NCBI GenBank assembly: GCA_017469115.1 | Contig: JAFUGY010000114.1 | Location: forward strand, 1 to 49,787 | Source: Oscillospiraceae bacterium | GTDB taxonomy: Bacteria > Bacillota > Clostridia > Oscillospirales > Oscillospiraceae | Length of the DNA: 49,787 nucleotides | Reading direction: 5' to 3' | Part shown: positions 48,422-49,787 of the stretch, piece after piece | Position numbering within the stretch: the first letter of the stretch is position 1 | How the letters are laid out: each line of letters starts with the position of its first letter | Position numbers and translations under genes: made by a program | The notes under the pieces: model-generated | The model's input: only the letters and a program-made list of their open reading frames with translations | What the model was told of the DNA's origin: nothing | Database searches by the model: none

Positions 48422-49513
48422 TTACACATTGAATCGGAAGAGTGTTACATCCCCATCCGCCATCACATATTCTTTGCCCTCTGACCGGAGCAAGCCTTTT
48501 TCTTTTGCTGCCGCCATGCTCCCGCATGCCTTCAGATCATCAAATGCCACAATTTCTGCACGGATAAAACCGCGTTCAAAGTCACTGTGAATCTTACCGG
48601 CTGCCTGAGGCGCCTTAGTCCCTTTGCGGATCGTCCATGCACGGCATTCGTCTGCCCCACAGGTCAGGAAGGAGATCAGCCCCAGCAGATCATAGGAACA
48701 TTTGATCATCCTGTCGAGGCCCGACTCCGTAAGGCCCATCTCTTCCAGGAAGAGCTGCCTGTCCTCTTCGTCAAGCTCGGCCATTTCCTCTTCCATCTTG
48801 GCGCAGATCGGAAGCACCTTTGCCCCTTCGGAAGCCGCAATCTCAGCTACAGCCTGATAATAGGCATTGTTCTCATAGTCGGAAATCCCGTCTTCATCCA
48901 TATTCGCTGCATAAATAATCGGTTTGATGGTCAACAGATCGGAAGTTGCTATGATTTCCGCGTCTTCCTGATCGCATTCAAAGCTTCTGGCGCTCTTTCC
49001 GTCATTCAGATGTTCATAAAGTGCTTTAAAGACCTCCGCCTCATGCAGAAACTTCTTATCGCCTTTTGCGGCCTTCTGCGCCTTGTCGATCCGGCGCTCA
49101 ATCATCTCCATATCGGCGAGAATCAGCTCCATATCGATAATGTCGATATCACGTCTCGGATCAGCTCCGCCCTCCACATGGATGATATTTTCATCATCAA
49201 AGCACCGAACCACATGGACGATTGCGTCCGTCGTCCGGATATCGCCGAGAAATTTATTTCCCAGGCCTTCTCCTTTGCTTGCGCCTTTTACAAGGCCTGC
49301 AATATCGACGAATTCTATAACCGCATTTGTCACCTTTTTCGGATTGTAAAGACCGGCAAGAAAATCAACCCGTTCATCCGGAACCGTAACCATCCCGACG
49401 TTCGGCTCAATCGTGCAGAAGGGAAAGTTAGCCGACTGCGCGCCGGCGTTTGTAATTGCATTAAAAAGCGTGGATTTGCCCACATTCGGCAATCCGATAA
49501 TACCTAATTTCAT
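48422..49513 (-). CDS. ychF: YchF-family (OLA1) P-loop ATPase
   Basis: This 363-residue protein has GLPNVGKSTLF (residues 6-16), switch DIAGLVKGASKGEGLGNKFL (about 70-89) and the NMDE base-recognition motif that gives ATP specificity. A C-terminal TGS domain (about 280-363) contains GTKAPQAAGKIHSDFERGFI. YchF associates with ribosomes and stress responses. Confidence 0.95.
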   Translation of the reverse strand: MKLGIIGLPNVGKSTLFNAITNAGAQSANFPFCTIEPNVGMVTVPDERVDFLAGLYNPKKVTNAVIEFVDIAGLVKGASKGEGLGNKFLGDIRTTDAIVHVVRCFDDENIIHVEGGADPRRDIDIIDMELILADMEMIERRIDKAQKAAKGDKKFLHEAEVFKALYEHLNDGKSARSFECDQEDAEIIATSDLLTIKPIIYAANMDEDGISDYENNAYYQAVAEIAASEGAKVLPICAKMEEEMAELDEEDRQLFLEEMGLTESGLDRMIKCSYDLLGLISFLTCGADECRAWTIRKGTKAPQAAGKIHSDFERGFIRAEIVAFDDLKACGSMAAAKEKGLLRSEGKEYVMADGDVTLFRFNV

Positions 49514-49549
49514 GGCAGATCAATCTCCGTTGTGAATCATTGTTTTGTT

Positions 49550-49578
49550 ATTATACCACTATATGGTTTTTTTCTCAA
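49550..49578 (-). promoter_or_regulatory. Promoter of ychF
   Basis: On the minus strand, TTGAGA (49573-49578), a 17-nt spacer and TATAAT (49550-49555). Confidence 0.75.
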
Positions 49579-49599
49579 GTTCTTCCAGAAGAGGATTTA

Positions 49600-49787
49600 C
49601 TTTTTTCTCGCTCCGTGATAAGATATTGTTGTAAAAAGTTGAATATTTAATCCTGAGTTATTCACCGTTACCAGCAAAATAGAGCAACAAGCCTCATGAT
49701 TGCTGGCTAGGTGGAAATAGCTCTTTTCACTTAAAAAGTGATATGAAAAGAACCCCGGATCTGGTAAAATAATGGTGTCCTAAGCCA
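49600..49787. other. Window-end stretch with two short inverted repeats
   Basis: No gene is supported. CCAGCA (49671) pairs with TGCTGG (49703), and TCACTTAAAAAGTGA is a short palindrome. These could belong to the upstream region of a mobile element or another gene beyond the window, but this is not established. Confidence 0.35.

Noticed and set aside
1-49787. CRISPR arrays, rRNA genes, prophage or complete insertion sequences
   Set aside because: I saw no regularly spaced repeats, rRNA sequence, integrase or transposase frame.
49600-49787. Possible insertion-sequence end
   Set aside because: Two short inverted repeats are visible, but there is no transposase frame or clear terminal repeat inside the window.

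Overview
The window looks like the chromosome of a strictly anaerobic clostridium, probably an Oscillospiraceae-like Firmicute. The reasons are the ferredoxin-based metabolism (a 2-oxoacid:ferredoxin oxidoreductase and a membrane-bound [NiFe] hydrogenase), clostridial small-repeat sequences near positions 270-320 and 2180-2230, strong AGGAGG ribosome binding sites, and a Gly-Arg-His-Gln-Lys tRNA cluster. The taxon is inferred from gene content and style only.

Positions 1-5300 are an accessory region. Four very small genes on the minus strand sit behind near-identical promoters. Three encode peptides with a double-glycine-type leader, and the fourth is a small secreted or anchored protein. They share a tandem 11-bp operator placed exactly 11 nt before the -10 box. 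A truncated copy of one gene, a Maa-type sugar acetyltransferase and a DUF234 ATPase are interleaved with them. From 5.3 to 16.3 kb lie catabolic genes: a DUF362 ferredoxin-like protein, an HMG-CoA-lyase-like enzyme with a class III CoA-transferase, and two divergent operons around a perfect 30-bp palindrome. One divergent arm holds a flavoprotein, an EthD-like protein and a small membrane protein. The other holds a LVIVD beta-propeller, a LysR regulator and a class I CoA-transferase.

From 16.3 to 21.8 kb are an OFA-type MFS carrier, a GntR/FCD regulator and a vorDBAC operon with an upstream P-loop ATPase. AT-rich palindromes in front of both the regulator and the vor operon suggest that they form one regulon. 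From 22.1 to 28.6 kb are a COG0523 GTPase, LarC, an ECF S component, a SAM methyltransferase and an iron/cobalamin-type ABC importer. This could be a metal-supply island for the neighbouring hydrogenase.

From 30.1 to 43.3 kb is the most striking unit: a complete Mrp-linked group 4 [NiFe] hydrogenase of the Mbh type with hypA, hypC, hypD, hypE and hypF. Reduced ferredoxin from Vor-type enzymes would be oxidised, H2 evolved and an ion gradient formed. Departures from the textbook layout are a four-cluster MbhN, an MbhH with an MbhI-like C-terminal extension, an HypA lacking its zinc domain, a large subunit ending directly at the second nickel-binding motif, and detachment of mbhKL-hypA from the membrane-arm genes.

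From 43.5 kb to the end are a divergent LysR gene, five tRNAs and housekeeping genes (cytidylate-kinase-like protein, RidA, VanZ, putative glycosidase, RpiB, YchF). No CRISPR array, rRNA or intact insertion sequence was found.
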